From assembly GCA_026014515.1 (NCBI GenBank), contig JAOZIG010000132.1:1-7455 (forward strand): 7,455 nt of DNA, written 5' to 3'. Under the pieces are notes generated by a model. The model saw nothing but the letters and a program-made list of their open reading frames with translations, did no database searches and was not told the DNA's origin. Made by a program: the position numbers and the translations under genes. Positions within the stretch are counted from its first letter, which is position 1, and each line of letters begins with the position of its first letter. Shown piece after piece: positions 6,735 to 7,455 of this stretch. The DNA comes from Candidatus Bathyarchaeota archaeon. GTDB lineage: Archaea; Thermoproteota; Bathyarchaeia; TCS64.

Positions 6735-7009
6735 AGATTTACCACAGATTTACCGCTAAACAAGAGATCAACAAGCTCATCAGTATCAACAAGCTCAACG
6801 TTATCGAGCAGCCTATCACTTAGACCCCGCTTCACGGCATCACGCTTCACAGCATATACCTTGAGTGCTGCGAGTCTATTGTTTGCTTCTATTCTGTTGT
6901 TGGCGAATAGAACCGCGTCCTGCATCAGCAGAAGCTCTGCATCCATCTTAAGGGCTCTTTCAAGCATCTGTTCATCCTTTGTATTCAATACAACTAACTT
7001 TGACACCAT
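6731..7009 (-). CDS. tusB: TusB/DsrH-like sulfur relay protein
   Basis: A 92-residue protein matching the small DsrH/TusB family, one subunit of the TusBCD/DsrEFH hexamer that relays persulfide sulfur. In bacteria this feeds tRNA 2-thiouridine formation or dissimilatory sulfur oxidation. The family pattern is visible: a beta strand KLVVLNT, a helix, then the DAELLLMQDAVLFA strand (23-36), ALKVYAV (48-54), a KRGLSDRL segment (60-67) and the VELVDTDELVDLL end (71-83). There is no cysteine anywhere. The DsrH of sulfur oxidisers has a conserved Cys, whereas E. coli TusB as I recall it lacks one, so this is closer to a structural subunit. The ATG at 7009 has an ideal AGGAGG site 5 bases upstream and lies 9 bases after tusC. 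Its 3' end is built from an 11-bp tandem duplication and overlaps lrp. Confidence 0.8.
   Translation of the reverse strand: MVSKLVVLNTKDEQMLERALKMDAELLLMQDAVLFANNRIEANNRLAALKVYAVKRDAVKRGLSDRLLDNVELVDTDELVDLLFSGKSVVNL
6732..6754 (-). repeat. 11-bp perfect tandem duplication at the tusB-lrp junction
   Basis: CACAGATTTAC (plus strand) occurs twice back to back at 6732-6742 and 6743-6753, plus one further matching base. On the coding strand the copies supply the last seven sense codons of tusB (GKSVVNL). The second copy is read in a different frame because 11 is not a multiple of 3. That copy also yields the tusB TGA and the possible GTG start of lrp. Deleting one copy would join tusB to lrp in frame. 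Confidence 0.9.
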
Positions 7010-7014
7010 TATTT

Positions 7015-7020
7015 CCTCCT
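7015..7020 (-). promoter_or_regulatory. Shine-Dalgarno site of tusB overlapping the tusC stop
   Basis: The coding strand reads TAGGAGGAAATAATG. The TAG that ends tusC shares its last two bases with the AGGAGG site, which lies 5 bases before the tusB ATG. A ribosome finishing tusC is thus placed directly at the tusB initiation site. Confidence 0.85.
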
Positions 7021-7354
7021 AAAAGACGAGGCTAGCCTCTGCCTCCTCCATCAACTCAATTATCTTATCCTCACCAACGGTCTCAACATCATCAACCAAG
7101 TCATCCTCATCAAACCCAGCCGCAGTCAAAGCCTCTTCGTCAACATACAACTCTATGTCGAGGTCAGGAAGATCAGATAGGAACTTCTTTGTAAGCGTCT
7201 GGTCTACATTGTTAAGTGCCCCGAGCACGCCTTTTCCGGTCCAGAGTAGTTTTACCTCATGGTCCCATAACCCGGCGGCTGTACGAAGAGCTTCATAGTA
7301 GTTGAGGTTGGTAAAGGGTGCTGACTTTATTATGATTAATACCTTTTTCTCCAT
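7019..7354 (-). CDS. tusC: TusC/DsrF-like sulfur relay protein (DsrE/F superfamily)
   Basis: A 111-residue DsrE/F-fold protein, close to the roughly 120 residues of TusC/DsrF. It shows the first strand KKVLIIIKSAPFTN (3-16), a helix YYEALRTAAGLW (19-30), the strand EVKLLWTGKGVLGAL (33-47), a DIELYVDEEALTAAGFDEDDL segment (66-86) and a C-terminal EAEASLVF (104-111) like the end of other DsrE/F proteins. It contains no cysteine, which is usual for TusC, a subunit that does not carry the transferred sulfur. The ATG at 7354 directly follows the TAG of the upstream gene in the same frame, so no earlier start is possible. The order TusD-like, TusC, TusB is the classical tusDCB/dsrEFH order. The acidic composition is marked. 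The family is clear; assignment to TusC rather than another DsrE/F member rests partly on gene order. Confidence 0.82.
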   Translation of the reverse strand: MEKKVLIIIKSAPFTNLNYYEALRTAAGLWDHEVKLLWTGKGVLGALNNVDQTLTKKFLSDLPDLDIELYVDEEALTAAGFDEDDLVDDVETVGEDKIIELMEEAEASLVF

Positions 7355-7455
7355 CTATCTCGCCCCCGCCATACTCAATACCACATCTGCCTCCGCGAGC
7401 ATCTCACCGAGATCAAAGATACCGCCGATATCAACACCCTCTGGAAGCATCTCCG
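7355..7455 (-). CDS. C-terminal end of a TusD/DsrE-like protein, cut by the window edge
   Basis: On the minus strand an open frame enters from the right edge and ends in TAG at 7357-7355, immediately before the tusC ATG. The 32 visible residues include LPEGVDIGGIFDLGEMLAEA (3-22) followed by DVVLSM. This resembles the last helix and strand of DsrE/TusD-type proteins, where a conserved glycine-rich turn is followed by a helix and a short hydrophobic strand. Its place just upstream of tusC and tusB is where tusD/dsrE is expected. The catalytic cysteine of TusD would lie outside the window, so activity cannot be judged. The family call is an inference from a short fragment and gene order. Confidence 0.6.
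   Translation of the reverse strand, partial: EMLPEGVDIGGIFDLGEMLAEADVVLSMAGAR

Noticed and set aside
6624..7022. Rightward 132-codon open frame, Ser/Leu-rich, opposite tusB and the start of lrp
   Set aside because: Low-complexity composition, antisense to well-supported genes, and no initiation signal.
1..7455. tRNA, rRNA, CRISPR, insertion sequence or riboswitch
   Set aside because: Reading both strands showed no cloverleaf-like or array-like sequence, no transposase, and no gap long enough for a structured leader beyond the 100-base divergent promoter.

Overview
The window looks like mesophilic archaeal DNA of moderate GC. TATA-like boxes about 26 bases upstream of hypC and hyuA imply leaderless or nearly leaderless mRNAs. 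Genes inside operons instead carry strong AGGAGG Shine-Dalgarno sites. The soluble inorganic pyrophosphatase, the AsnC/Lrp regulator and the stand-alone PPC (DUF296) protein are all common in archaea. The lineage cannot be fixed from the sequence; an Asgard- or Bathyarchaeia-like genome would fit, but that is a guess. Coding density is very high: no gap exceeds about 100 bases and there are no RNA genes, CRISPR arrays or insertion sequences.

Left part (1-1207): a PPC/DUF296-domain protein, cut by the left edge, runs rightward. It converges on a leftward pair, hypC (hydrogenase maturation chaperone) followed by ppa (family I pyrophosphatase). The PPC and ppa stop codons overlap in a TTAG tetranucleotide. 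A 100-base divergent promoter region (1208-1307) separates hypC from a rightward major facilitator transporter (1308-2507).

Right part (2504-7455): the transporter gene converges, again with overlapping stops (TTAA), on a tightly packed leftward cluster. In transcription order this is the C-terminal end of a TusD/DsrE-like protein, TusC/DsrF-like, TusB/DsrH-like, an Lrp/AsnC regulator, HyuA and HyuB. The first four genes abut or overlap; hyuA and hyuB overlap by ATGA. A 41-base gap with a TATA-like box before hyuA suggests that hyuAB can also be transcribed separately, perhaps under control of the adjacent Lrp protein.

How they may work together (inference): HyuA and HyuB form an ATP-dependent hydantoinase/oxoprolinase/carboxylase-type enzyme whose substrate is not evident. 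The Lrp protein is a plausible local sensor, and the convergent transporter may move the substrate or product. The TusBCD/DsrEFH-like trio is a sulfur-relay complex, and its link to HyuAB is unexplained. The most striking local detail is an 11-bp perfect tandem duplication at the tusB-lrp junction. Removing one copy would fuse TusB in frame to the Lrp regulator.
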